DNA from: Lacunisphaera limnophila | Lineage (GTDB): Bacteria > Verrucomicrobiota > Verrucomicrobiia > Opitutales > Opitutaceae | Assembly: GCF_001746835.1 (NCBI RefSeq) | Contig: NZ_CP016094.1 | Span: 2,743,501 to 2,807,500 of the forward strand | DNA: 64,000 nucleotides | Direction: 5' to 3' | Shown here: piece after piece, positions 46,223-57,366 of the stretch | Layout: each line of letters opens with the position of its first letter | How positions within the stretch are numbered: the stretch's first letter is position 1 | Position numbers and translations under genes: made by a program | The notes under the pieces: model-generated | Told to the model about the DNA's origin: nothing | What the model saw: the letters and a program-made list of their open reading frames with translations, nothing else | Database searches by the model: none

Positions 46223-48355
46223 ATGACGATTGCCGAAGCCGCCCGGATTCTGGAAGTGTCCATCGATTCCACCCCGGTGCAGATTGAGGTGCGGTTCCAG
46301 CAGCTGCGGACCGCGCTCGAGGACCGGATCGCCAAGGCGCCAACGCCTGGCCTGAAGGCGAAATACCGGGAATCGCTCGACGAGATCACGGCCGCCTTCG
46401 AGATACTCACGCTCGCTGCAGATACTTCAGCGCTGCCCGTGCTGAAGAAGGAGTCCGGCGGGAAGCTGGAGGCGGGAGGGCCCGCAGCAAAGGGAGCCGC
46501 CTGGGCTGGAGCCGCGGCGATACCGACGGGCGGTTCCGGTAGCCAGTCCCATGCCCCCAGTCACTCGTCCGCGCGGAAGTCGAGCGGACGCGAGTTCCTG
46601 ATTGTGGTCGTGATCGCCGTGATCGTGCTCGGGGCGGGCGGTTGGTGGGTCATGAAGACCCGCGCCGAGAATGTGGAAATGACGCGGATGGCGGCGGAGG
46701 CGAGGGACGCGGCAGAAGCTAGAGTGGCCGCGGAGAAGCGGCAGGCCGAAGAAGTCCGGCTGGTGGCCGAGGCGCAACGGAAGACTGAGGCAGAGGAGAA
46801 GGCGCGGGCGACCGCCGCGGCCCAGACCGAGCAGGAGAGGGTCGGCAAGCTGCAGGTTTCCCTGCAGGCGGAATTGGCTGAAATACGCACTCTCTGGGAG
46901 ATCTTCGAGCGGACAGAGCGTGACGCGGAGAAGGCGGCGAGTGAGGCGAAGAGTGACCTCCGGAGCCTGCGCGACGCCCCGGTGGGCCGTCTGCGTCAGG
47001 CGGAACTTCGGGCGGAGTCGACCGCAGACTACGCCCGCTGGCTGGCTGACCGGTTAATGCGGCATCCAGCCCGTACGATCCGGGCACGGGCCGAGCAGTT
47101 GGTCTCAGCCAAGGCGGTGGACGAAGCCCTGCCGCTGGTGGAAGCAATCAAGCGCGAACTGGCCAAGCTCGACGATGAGCTCCGGAGTGAGCAAGAACGG
47201 CAGCTGACGCTCACAGGGTCGTTACAGCTGGCGTCCAATCCGACCGGCCTGGCTTGGAGCCTAGTCGATGCTTTTGGGCGAAGTCACACTGGGATCACCC
47301 CCGCTCGGGTAACCGATCTCGGACTGGGCTTGGCGCGCGTCACCTTCCGCCGGTCCGGCTGGCCGGAGCAAACGCTCACGGCGGAAATAACACGCGGACG
47401 AGAGGCCGGCCTCACGGTTGCATTTGAGTCGGGATCACTCCGGCTAGAAAGTGAGCCTGCGAGTGCAGAAGTGCTGAGCGACGGCCTGCTGCTAGGCAAA
47501 ACCCCTTTAGTCTTAAATGAGGTGCGAACGGGGATTCTCGAACTAAACCTCCGTCTAAAGGGGTATGTGACTAAAACCATTCGGGGTGAGGTACACTCCG
47601 GAGAGCGGCTGCTTTTAAAAGAAGTTTTGGCCAGAGTCCCGCGGCCGGTGGAAGGTCAAGCCTTCGTGATTCCTGGTTTGGAACTTACGATTCTCCCGGT
47701 GGCTGCAGGCACCTATTTGATGGGTGCAGCCAAGGGTGGAAGTGAGGATGAGAGGCCGGTCACGCGCGTCACCATCAGTCGCCCCTTTTGGCTGGGACGC
47801 ACGGAGGTGACGCAGGCCCAATGGCGCGCAATTATGGGCAGCAATCCGAGTTTCTTCAAAGGCGACGATCTTCCGGTGGAACAAATAAGCTGGGACGAGG
47901 CGATGGAGTTTTGCCGCAAGCTGACAGATCGGGAACAAGCGGCGGACCGACTGCCCGATGGCTTTGCCTACACGCTGCCGATGGAGGCGCAATGGGAGTA
48001 TGCGGGGCGCGCGGGCATGACGGGGGGTGACATGGGCAATCTCAATGAGATTGCATGGTATTCAGCCAACACTACTCAGACGCAATCTGCCGGTCAGAAG
48101 CGAGCCAACGCCTGGGGCTTTTGCGACATGCTTGGCAATGTGATGGAATGGACATGGGGTGAACCCTACGCTTACCCGGGCGGCAGTGTGACCGACCCCA
48201 TGGGGAATCCTTCGGGCACGATTCGCGTCACCCGTGGCGCAACATGGAGGGCCGATCCCGTCAACTGCCGCTACAGCTTGCGATTTCCCTTACCGCGTGA
48301 TTACCGCGGCAGTGGAATCGGCTTCCGCATCGCCCTCAGTTCCATTCAGAGATAG
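46223..48355 (+). CDS. Chimeric membrane protein: J-like domain, coiled coil, PEGA and SUMF1/FGE domains
   Basis: The product is 710 residues. The N terminus (1-65) resembles a DnaJ-like helical domain without the HPD motif (TIAEAARILEV...YRESLDEITAAFEIL). An Ala/Gly/Ser linker, one membrane helix (about 115-138) and a long Ala/Glu/Arg-rich coiled coil (about 140-330) follow. A PEGA domain comes next (LRLESEPASAEVLSDGLLLG). A formylglycine-generating-enzyme-type domain forms the last 230 residues (FWLGRTEVTQAQWRAIMG, LPMEAQWEYAGRAG and GFRIAL). FGE-type domains in such proteins usually bind rather than modify ligands. The PEGA/SUMF1 half is visibly more A/T-rich than neighbours. Confidence 0.8.
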   Translation: MTIAEAARILEVSIDSTPVQIEVRFQQLRTALEDRIAKAPTPGLKAKYRESLDEITAAFEILTLAADTSALPVLKKESGGKLEAGGPAAKGAAWAGAAAIPTGGSGSQSHAPSHSSARKSSGREFLIVVVIAVIVLGAGGWWVMKTRAENVEMTRMAAEARDAAEARVAAEKRQAEEVRLVAEAQRKTEAEEKARATAAAQTEQERVGKLQVSLQAELAEIRTLWEIFERTERDAEKAASEAKSDLRSLRDAPVGRLRQAELRAESTADYARWLADRLMRHPARTIRARAEQLVSAKAVDEALPLVEAIKRELAKLDDELRSEQERQLTLTGSLQLASNPTGLAWSLVDAFGRSHTGITPARVTDLGLGLARVTFRRSGWPEQTLTAEITRGREAGLTVAFESGSLRLESEPASAEVLSDGLLLGKTPLVLNEVRTGILELNLRLKGYVTKTIRGEVHSGERLLLKEVLARVPRPVEGQAFVIPGLELTILPVAAGTYLMGAAKGGSEDERPVTRVTISRPFWLGRTEVTQAQWRAIMGSNPSFFKGDDLPVEQISWDEAMEFCRKLTDREQAADRLPDGFAYTLPMEAQWEYAGRAGMTGGDMGNLNEIAWYSANTTQTQSAGQKRANAWGFCDMLGNVMEWTWGEPYAYPGGSVTDPMGNPSGTIRVTRGATWRADPVNCRYSLRFPLPRDYRGSGIGFRIALSSIQR

Positions 48356-48396
48356 ACGTGGCCTTTGGCGACGTATTCGACGGCACAGGCAGTAAA

Positions 48397-49281
48397 CTAT
48401 GAAGCAGCTTTGATGTCGGCTCGGGCGGGCTGGCGGAGGGCGGTGAAGGCGGTGCCGCCGAGGATGAGGGCGGCGCCGACGAGCTCGTGGACGAGGAAGC
48501 GCTCATCGAAAAAAGCCACGCCGCCAGCGGCGATGCCCAGGGGGACGGTCATCTGCAGCAGGGAGCCCTCGGCCACGCTCAGGTCGCGGAAGGCGCGGGT
48601 CATGGCGAGCTGGCCCACGGCGGCACAGACGCTCGCCACGGCCGTGACCGCGAGGCCCAGGCCGGTGATGGGTTGCAACTGCAGGAACGCAGGGATGCCG
48701 CAGAGTACGAGGCCGTAGACACACTGGGCGGCGAAGATCGTGGAGGAGTGTTCCGTGGCATGGAGCTGGCGGATGGTGACGACCACCCATGCGGAAATGA
48801 GGGCGGCGACCACGGCGAGTCCATCGTAGAGACCCGGGGGTGTGCCGGTGCTGAGGACGTTGGTGAGCAGGCCCAGGCCGACGAGCGCCAGTACGCCGCC
48901 GGTAATGAGGGAGGGCTGGAGCTTTTCCTTCAGGACCCACGCCGCGAGCAGGGCGCCCCAGATGACGTAGGTGTTGTTGATGAAGGTGGCGCGGCCGGCG
49001 CCGAGTTTAACGACGCAGAGGTAGGTGAGGTACACGCCGATGCCGCCCATGAGGCCACGCTCGATGAGCTTGCGATTGCGGAACAGGTTAGCGGGCTGCC
49101 AGTCGTGCCGGTAGACCACGGCGACGACGCCCAGCCCCACGATGAAGCGGGCGCAGGAGACGAGCCAGATGTTCGCAAAGTGCAGGTCGTTGAGGGCTCG
49201 CACGAGCAGGACGTTCGCGGTGAAGGCCGCGGCGGACAGGAGCATCAGGGCCAGGGCACGACGGTGGACGGAGGCGGACAT
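48397..49281 (-). CDS. DMT-superfamily permease (EamA)
   Basis: The product is 294 residues with ten membrane helices in two EamA repeats. The first repeat begins ALALMLLSAAAFTANVLLVRAL; the second begins around GLYDGLAVVAALISAWVVVTI. The repeat ends are FINNTYVIWGALLAAWVLKEKL and LLQMTVPLGIAAGGVAFFDERF. EamA proteins export or import metabolites, and the substrate here is unknown. It follows lpdA by 49 bases and may be read from the same operon. Confidence 0.85.
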   Translation of the reverse strand: MSASVHRRALALMLLSAAAFTANVLLVRALNDLHFANIWLVSCARFIVGLGVVAVVYRHDWQPANLFRNRKLIERGLMGGIGVYLTYLCVVKLGAGRATFINNTYVIWGALLAAWVLKEKLQPSLITGGVLALVGLGLLTNVLSTGTPPGLYDGLAVVAALISAWVVVTIRQLHATEHSSTIFAAQCVYGLVLCGIPAFLQLQPITGLGLAVTAVASVCAAVGQLAMTRAFRDLSVAEGSLLQMTVPLGIAAGGVAFFDERFLVHELVGAALILGGTAFTALRQPARADIKAAS

Positions 49282-49330
49282 CGGGAGGGCAGGCGGCCGG
49301 TCGTGGATGGCCGCCGGACAGCGTCTGGGA

Positions 49331-50704
<1,374 letters not shown>

Positions 50705-50712
50705 AATGGGAA

Positions 50713-50811
50713 GTAGCGAGTAGTGAGTAGCGGGTAACGGGTAGCGGGTAGCGAGTAGAAGAGTGGAGTGGCCCGGTATGCTCGCACCTCACTCCCCACT
50801 ACTCGCTACTG
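50713..50811. repeat. GTAGYGR heptamer array with inverted partner (sucB-lpdA spacer)
   Basis: From 50713, six consecutive 7-base units of the form GTAGCGA, GTAGTGA, GTAGCGG and GTAACGG are followed by a non-repeated middle. The reverse complement of about three units follows (50787-50811), so the whole can fold back. It occupies almost the full gap between sucB and lpdA. A sister array lies between sucA and sucB. Confidence 0.75.
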
Positions 50812-50814
50812 ATT

Positions 50815-52056
<1,242 letters not shown>

Positions 52057-52063
52057 AGGGAAA

Positions 52064-52158
52064 GGAGTGAGTAGTGGGTAGCGAGTAGTGAGTAGGGCGG
52101 GTAGCGGGAGGCGGAGAGTGGTTTGCGATGCTCGCTACTCACTACCCGCTACTCGCTA
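52064..52158. repeat. GTAGYGR heptamer array with inverted partner (sucA-sucB spacer)
   Basis: Units GGAGTGA, GTAGTGG, GTAGCGA, GTAGTGA and GTAGCGG run on the plus strand from about 52064. From 52129 the reverse complement GCTCGCTACTCACTACCCGC and following bases mirrors them. It fills the gap between sucA and sucB. The 7-base period resembles the short tandem heptamer repeats (STRR) of cyanobacteria in type, not in sequence. Confidence 0.75.
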
Positions 52159-52166
52159 GTTGGGCT

Positions 52167-54938
52167 TCAGGCGGTGAAGGCGCGGTTCAGGAAGTTGGCG
52201 AGCTGGGCGCGGTGGAGGGCGAGCAGGCCGACGGCGGGCGAGGAGGCGGCGTCGCGGCCGGCGTAGACCGGCTTGCGGCCGAAGATCTCCTCGAGCTGGG
52301 GGGCGAGGAAGGACCAGGCGCCCATGTTCTGCGGTTCCTCCTGGCACCAGATGAGGCGGGCATCGCGGCCGTACTCGTCGGCCAGCTGGCCGAGGCGGTC
52401 GCGGTGCAGCGGGTAGAGCTGCTCGATGCGGATGATCGCGGTGTGCGGAATCTTGTTTTTCTCCCGGTAGTCGACGAGGTCGTAGTAGACCTTGCCGGAG
52501 CAGAGGATCAGACGGTCGCACTTTCCAGAGTCGATCGGGTCGTCGATGATTTCCTGGAAGTTGGCCTGGGTGAAGTCCTCGAGCCCGGAGACGGCGGCGG
52601 GATGCCGGAGGAGGGACTTGGGCGACATGATGACGAGCGGCTTCTTGAAGTCGCGCATCGTCTGGCGGCGGAGGGCGTGGAAGAGCTGGGCCGGCGTGGT
52701 GAGGTTGGCCACCTGGATGTTGTTCTCGGCGCAGGCCTGGAGGAAGCGCTCGAGGCGGGCGGAGGAGTGCTCGGGGCCCTGGCCCTCGTAGCCGTGGGGC
52801 AGGAGCAGGGTGATGCCGCTGCAGCGCTGCCACTTGGATTCGCCGCTGGTGATGAACTGGTCGATGACGACCTGGGCGCCGTTGACGAAGTCGCCGAACT
52901 GGGCCTCCCAGATGCAGAGCATGTCGGGGTAGTCGAGCGAGTAGCCGTAGTCGAAGCCGAGCACGGCGGCCTCGGAGAGGAGGGAGTTGTAGACGCAGAA
53001 CTTGCCCTGCTGTTCGGCGATGTGGTTCAGCGGGGTGTATTTCTCGCCGGACTCGGTGTCGTTGAAGACGGCGTGGCGGTGGGTGAAGGTGCCGCGCTCG
53101 CAGTCCTGGCCGCTGAGGCGCACGGGGGTGCCGTCGAGCAGGAGGGTGCCGAAGGCGAGAGCCTCGCCCATGCCCCAGTCGTAGGGACCGCCGTTCTGGT
53201 GGGCCTCGGCGCGGCCCTCGATGAAGCGCTTGATCTTGGAATGGATCTTGAAGCCGGCGGGCACGGTGGTGAGCGCCTGCACCACGCGGTCGAGCGTGGC
53301 CGCGGGGACCGCAGTGGCGACCGGGGTGTGCTTGAAGACGGGTTGGAAGATGGCGTTGGAGCCCTTGAAGGCGTCGGTCGGCGCGCCGCTGGCGGTGGTG
53401 GTGCGGCGCTTCTCGGATTTGGCGGACTCGCGGGCGCGGGCCTTGGCGAGGTTCTCCTCGAGGGCGGCGGAGTACTCGGCCTTGATGGCCTCGCCCTCGG
53501 CCTCCGAGAGGGCGTCGGCGGCGACGAGGGAGCGGGTATAGAGCGCGGAGACCTGCTTGTGGGCCGCGATCTTGCGGTAGAGCATCGGCTGGGTGAAGGA
53601 CGGCTCGTCGGTCTCGTTGTGGCCGTGCTTGCGGTAGCAGTACATGTCGACGAAGACGTCGCGCTTGAATTGCACGCGGAAGTCGACGGCGAGCTGGGCG
53701 ACCAGGCAGACGGCCTCGGGGTCGTCGCCGTTCACGTGGAAGATGGGCGCCTCGACGAGCTTGGCGATGTCGGTGCAGTAGTGGGTGGAGCGGGAGTCGC
53801 GAGGGTCGGTGGTGAAGCCGATCTGGTTGTTGATGATGAAGTGGACGGTGCCGCCGGTGCGGTAGCCCGGGAGCTGGGAGAAATTCAGGGTCTCGGCCAC
53901 GATGCCCTGGCCGGCGACGGCGGCATCGCCGTGGATGAGCAGGGGCATGACCTTGCGGCGTTCCTTGGCGTCGCCGCGGATGCGCTGGCGGGCGCGGGCC
54001 TTGCCCTCGACCACGGGGTTGACGATTTCGAGGTGGGAAGGATTGGCGGCGAGGCGGACCTCGACCTTCTTGCCCGAGGTGGTGGTGAGGATGGACTCGT
54101 AGCCGAGGTGGTATTTCACGTCGCCGTCGCCGGCGACGGTGTCGGGGATGTAATTCTCGGAGAACTGCTCGAAGAGGAGGTCGAACGACTTGCGCATGAC
54201 GCTGCACAGGACGTTGAGGCGGCCGCGGTGGGCCATGCCCATGACGATTTCCTCGACGCCGGCGCCGGGGCAGTGGTCGATGACGGCATCGAGCGCGGCG
54301 ATGATCGTTTCGCCGCCCTCGAGGGAGAAGCGTTTCTGGCCGACGTATTTCGTGTGGAGGAATTTCTCGAAGAGCTCGGCCTTGTGGACGCGGCGAAGGA
54401 TGCGGACCTTCTGGGGCTTGGTGAACTTGGGCTGCAGGCGGGTGGACTCGATGCGCTCCTGGAGCCAGCGACGCGCGTCGGTGTCCTGGATATGGGCGTA
54501 CTCGACCCCGATGTGGCCGCAGTAAGTCTGCTGCAGGGTGGCGATGATGTCGCTGAGCTTCATCTGGGCGCCGCCAAGGTAGGTGCCGGTGTCGAAGACC
54601 GTGTCGAGGTCGGCCTCAGTGAGGTTGAACTGCGCCAGCTGCAGGCGGGGCTGCGGGGCGGGCGGGCCGCTGAGGGGATCGAGGTGCGCCTGGGTGTGGC
54701 CGAGGGCGCGGTAGGCGTTGATGAGGTAGTGGACGTGGGCCTGCTTGAGGCTGTCCACGATGTTGACCTCGCCGACCTTGGCGGCGGCGGTGGGGGTCAG
54801 GTGGCCGCCGGCGAGCGTGAAGCCCTGGAAGAAGGCGCGCCAGGTCGGATCGACGGAGTTGGCGTCGTCGAGCCAGCGTTGGTGATATTCCTCGATGAGC
54901 GCGGCATTGGCACTTTCGGAAACGGAAAGGTGATTCAT
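52167..54938 (-). CDS. sucA: 2-oxoglutarate dehydrogenase E1
   Basis: The product is 923 residues, as expected for OGDH E1. The N-terminal helix for E2 binding is followed by the thiamine-diphosphate site: VVMGMAHRGRLNVL-like IVMGMAHRGRLNVLC, HLGYES, and GDAAVAGQGIVAETL. The C-terminal part has HAVFNDTESGEKYTPLNH, YSLDYPDMLCIWEAQFGDF and ILLPHGYEGQGPEHSSAR. It decarboxylates 2-oxoglutarate and loads E2. The start at 54938 (MNHLSVSESANAAL) is chosen because upstream codons give an Arg/Ser stretch without homology. Confidence 0.96.
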   Translation of the reverse strand: MNHLSVSESANAALIEEYHQRWLDDANSVDPTWRAFFQGFTLAGGHLTPTAAAKVGEVNIVDSLKQAHVHYLINAYRALGHTQAHLDPLSGPPAPQPRLQLAQFNLTEADLDTVFDTGTYLGGAQMKLSDIIATLQQTYCGHIGVEYAHIQDTDARRWLQERIESTRLQPKFTKPQKVRILRRVHKAELFEKFLHTKYVGQKRFSLEGGETIIAALDAVIDHCPGAGVEEIVMGMAHRGRLNVLCSVMRKSFDLLFEQFSENYIPDTVAGDGDVKYHLGYESILTTTSGKKVEVRLAANPSHLEIVNPVVEGKARARQRIRGDAKERRKVMPLLIHGDAAVAGQGIVAETLNFSQLPGYRTGGTVHFIINNQIGFTTDPRDSRSTHYCTDIAKLVEAPIFHVNGDDPEAVCLVAQLAVDFRVQFKRDVFVDMYCYRKHGHNETDEPSFTQPMLYRKIAAHKQVSALYTRSLVAADALSEAEGEAIKAEYSAALEENLAKARARESAKSEKRRTTTASGAPTDAFKGSNAIFQPVFKHTPVATAVPAATLDRVVQALTTVPAGFKIHSKIKRFIEGRAEAHQNGGPYDWGMGEALAFGTLLLDGTPVRLSGQDCERGTFTHRHAVFNDTESGEKYTPLNHIAEQQGKFCVYNSLLSEAAVLGFDYGYSLDYPDMLCIWEAQFGDFVNGAQVVIDQFITSGESKWQRCSGITLLLPHGYEGQGPEHSSARLERFLQACAENNIQVANLTTPAQLFHALRRQTMRDFKKPLVIMSPKSLLRHPAAVSGLEDFTQANFQEIIDDPIDSGKCDRLILCSGKVYYDLVDYREKNKIPHTAIIRIEQLYPLHRDRLGQLADEYGRDARLIWCQEEPQNMGAWSFLAPQLEEIFGRKPVYAGRDAASSPAVGLLALHRAQLANFLNRAFTA

Positions 54939-55116
54939 GGAAGGTGAAAGGGATCGCCGCTTGCCTATCACGAAATCGGATAGTAGCTGCGGAAGGTGCA
55001 AGGAAGCATCCCGCCGAAATCGAGACAAGTGGATTCCCGGTTCCGCGGGGAGGTGATTCCCGCATTGGTATGGATTTAAACGCTTGGTTAAGATAACTTA
55101 ATAAAGACCTAAGGTC

Positions 55117-55374
55117 ATGGCTGACACTCAGATCAAAGACGCGCTAATCCGGTTCAACGATGCGATAAAGTCCGCTGATGGGGCTGCCCTCTCGGCGGCC
55201 CTGAATGACGTGGAGGCACTGCTGGCGGCGCACCGCGAGGGGATGCACCCGCAACTGCGGCATTTTTTGGAAGGACGCAGCTACGCCAAGGCGCTGGCCT
55301 GGCTGGGGGCGGGGGATCAGTTGGCGGCCCGGCCGGCGTCGCCTCCGGGAGGCTGCGGGGGAGGGCACGCATGA
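55117..55374 (+). CDS. Small helical protein of unknown function
   Basis: The product is 85 residues, not recognised. It is helical and acidic at first (TQIKDALIRFNDAIKSADGAAL), has HPQLRHFLEGRSYAKALAWLG in the middle, and ends in a Pro/Gly-rich tail. No signal or membrane segment. The stop overlaps the SUI1 start by 4 bases (ATGA), so translation of the two is coupled and the function may be linked to translation. It diverges from sucA across 178 bases. Confidence 0.68.
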   Translation: MADTQIKDALIRFNDAIKSADGAALSAALNDVEALLAAHREGMHPQLRHFLEGRSYAKALAWLGAGDQLAARPASPPGGCGGGHA

Positions 55375-55772
55375 GCGCGGAAAAGAAGATTTCCACCGAT
55401 GGAGGTCAGGGTCTCGGGACCAATCCGTTCGCGGCGCTGAGCGGTTCCGGTTTGCCCCAGGCGGTTCCGGGGCGGGTTGAATCCGGCAAACCGGGGTCAG
55501 TGACCCCGGCGACGGCGCCGGCCAAGAATCGCGGGCGCGTGGACATCAAGCGCACGACCGCGGGGCGCGGCGGCAAGACCGTGACGCTCGTCACCGGGTT
55601 TGTCGGCATCGGCCTGCCGGAGAAGGAGTCCTTGGCGAAGAAGATGCGTAACGCCTGCGGGTGCGGGGGGACAGTCAAGGACGGCGAGATCGAGATCCAA
55701 GGGGACCAGCGCGAGAAGATCGCGCAGATCCTGACCGAGGCCGGATTCCGGCCGGTGTTTGCGGGCGGCTAA
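55371..55772 (+). CDS. SUI1/eIF1-like translation factor (YciH type)
   Basis: The product is 133 residues. The C-terminal two thirds are a SUI1 domain: VTLVTGFVGIGLPEKESLAKKM, NACGCGGTVKDGEIEIQGDQ and ILTEAGFRPVF. In bacteria YciH-type proteins bind the small ribosomal subunit and affect start-site fidelity. The N-terminal 55 residues are a low-complexity Gly/Pro/Ser arm, part of which (about 41-47) is encoded by a REP-like hairpin. It is translationally coupled to the preceding small gene. Confidence 0.88.
   Translation: MSAEKKISTDGGQGLGTNPFAALSGSGLPQAVPGRVESGKPGSVTPATAPAKNRGRVDIKRTTAGRGGKTVTLVTGFVGIGLPEKESLAKKMRNACGCGGTVKDGEIEIQGDQREKIAQILTEAGFRPVFAGG
55491..55509. repeat. REP-like hairpin inside the SUI1 gene
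   Basis: CCGGGGTCA-g-TGACCCCGG is a perfect 9-bp palindrome. With its flank, read on the minus strand, it is GTCG plus CCGGGGTCACTGACCCCGG. This differs from the second hairpin at 16960-16983 (GTAG head) by one base in the head and one in the loop. It is translated as residues about 41-47 of the SUI1 protein. Confidence 0.6.
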
Positions 55773-55800
55773 GGGCTGGTCGGGCGGGGCCGGATTCGTC

Positions 55801-57282
55801 TCAGACCACGTCAGGAATGACCCAAGGCGCCCGCTGGGTTTCCTTAAGGTGAAAGCGGGCTCGTTCCAGCACCGTTTCCTGGTCGGCGCCCTCGACCGCA
55901 GCGATACCTTCTTGCGCGGCATCGATCTGCAGCCAGGGGCCCAGGGTCAGCGCGTGCTGCTCGAGATCGAGGCCATGCACGCTGAGATGACGTTGCAGGT
56001 CGGTGAGCGCATCAAGGGCGGACGGGAATTCCGCCAGCGCCGCGCGGGCGGCGGCGGCGGTGGCGGGCCGACCGACGCGGTGTGAGATGTTGCCGAGATG
56101 ACACAGCCGGGTGGATTCGTGCCCCGTCAGGATCGGCGCGGCGAGGTCCGCCGTGCGCTGGGAGCGGACAGCGGCCAGGAAATTGGCCAGGTGGGCTTCG
56201 CCGCCATCACCGGTGAAGCGCCGGATCTGTTTGCCGTTGGTATCGTAGGCGGCGCTGCCGGTATACCCGCTGAGGAAGCCGCCCTCGCAGATCACGGCGA
56301 TGCCGTTGGGTCCGCTCATTTTGCGGAACGGGTCCATGTAGTTCACCCCAGGGCGGGCAGGCAGCCCGCGGCCCTCGAAGAGGATGGGCACGCCGGCGCC
56401 AAAATCATAGACGGCGAGATGGGTGTTGGGGGTGGTGGCGACATCGTCCACCAGGACATGGCCGCCGAAGCTCATCACGCGCTCCGGGAGTCCGCCCTGG
56501 CCGGTGAGGCGGCGGGCGAGGTCGATGACGTGCGGGCCGTTGTTGCCGAGCTCCCCGTTGCCCGTGCGCCAGTCCCAATGCCAGTCGTAGTCGAGGCGGC
56601 GGCGCTCGAGCGGCACCATCGGGGTCGGCCCGCAGAACATGTCGTAGTCGAGCCAGTCCGGATACCAGGGCAGGCGCCGGCCGATCGACTCGCGGCGCTT
56701 GTAGCAGATTGTGTGGACGTATTTCAGCGCGCCGAGGTGGCCGGCCTGCAGCCAGGCGATGGCCTCGGGCCAGCCGGTGTCGGAGCGGTACTGGGTGCCG
56801 GCTTGGACGATGCGGTTGTAGCGGGCCGCGGCCTCGACCATCTTGCGGCCCTCCCAGACCGTGCGGGACACGGGTTTCTCCACGTAAACGTGCTTGCCGG
56901 CCTGGCAGGCCCAGATGGTGAGCAGGGCATGCCAGTGGTTGCTGGTCGCGATGACGACGGCGTCGACATCGGAGCGCTCCAGCAGGCGTCGGGCATCGGT
57001 GGTGGCGAAGACCGTGATTTCCCGGGCCTTCAGTTTCTCGACCTCGCGGGCCAAGGTGCGGGGATCGACATCGCACAAGGCCACCACGCGCACCCCGGGG
57101 AGCGTGAGCAACTGTTTGATGTGCTCGGCGCCCTTGTCGTTGATGCCGATGACGCCGACGCGAATGGCCTCGTTGGCGCCGGCTGGCTGTGACCAAGTCG
57201 AGGCGAGCAGGCGGTGGCCCAGCCCGGCCCCAAGGGCCAGCGCGCTGGATTTCAGGAAGTGGCGGCGATCCAGGGTGGGCAT
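55801..57282 (-). CDS. Gfo/Idh/MocA-family oxidoreductase with Tat signal
   Basis: The product is 493 residues. The N terminus has a twin-arginine signal (RRHFLKSSALALGAG). The Rossmann domain starts AIRVGVIGINDKGAEH, and the catalytic-type motif is HVYVEKPVSRTVWEGRKMVEAA. The second half is the beta-sheet domain. Such secreted members are abundant in Verrucomicrobiota and Planctomycetota and are thought to act on sugars or inositols with bound NAD(P). Substrate unknown. The start at 57282 is set by the Tat motif. Confidence 0.85.
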   Translation of the reverse strand: MPTLDRRHFLKSSALALGAGLGHRLLASTWSQPAGANEAIRVGVIGINDKGAEHIKQLLTLPGVRVVALCDVDPRTLAREVEKLKAREITVFATTDARRLLERSDVDAVVIATSNHWHALLTIWACQAGKHVYVEKPVSRTVWEGRKMVEAAARYNRIVQAGTQYRSDTGWPEAIAWLQAGHLGALKYVHTICYKRRESIGRRLPWYPDWLDYDMFCGPTPMVPLERRRLDYDWHWDWRTGNGELGNNGPHVIDLARRLTGQGGLPERVMSFGGHVLVDDVATTPNTHLAVYDFGAGVPILFEGRGLPARPGVNYMDPFRKMSGPNGIAVICEGGFLSGYTGSAAYDTNGKQIRRFTGDGGEAHLANFLAAVRSQRTADLAAPILTGHESTRLCHLGNISHRVGRPATAAAARAALAEFPSALDALTDLQRHLSVHGLDLEQHALTLGPWLQIDAAQEGIAAVEGADQETVLERARFHLKETQRAPWVIPDVV

Positions 57283-57366
57283 GCCGTCATAATTATAATC
57301 CAAGTGACCCAAGCAAGAGCGGAGAACCGGCCCGGCGGAATGACGAGGGCGGGCGGCGCCGCAGGC

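Noticed and set aside
52128-54947. A 939-codon open frame opposite sucA, and other long antisense frames
   Set aside because: High-GC codon bias keeps antisense frames open. The translated product is low-complexity (Gly/Ala/Val/Glu/Asp) with no domain, while sucA on the other strand is clearly conserved.
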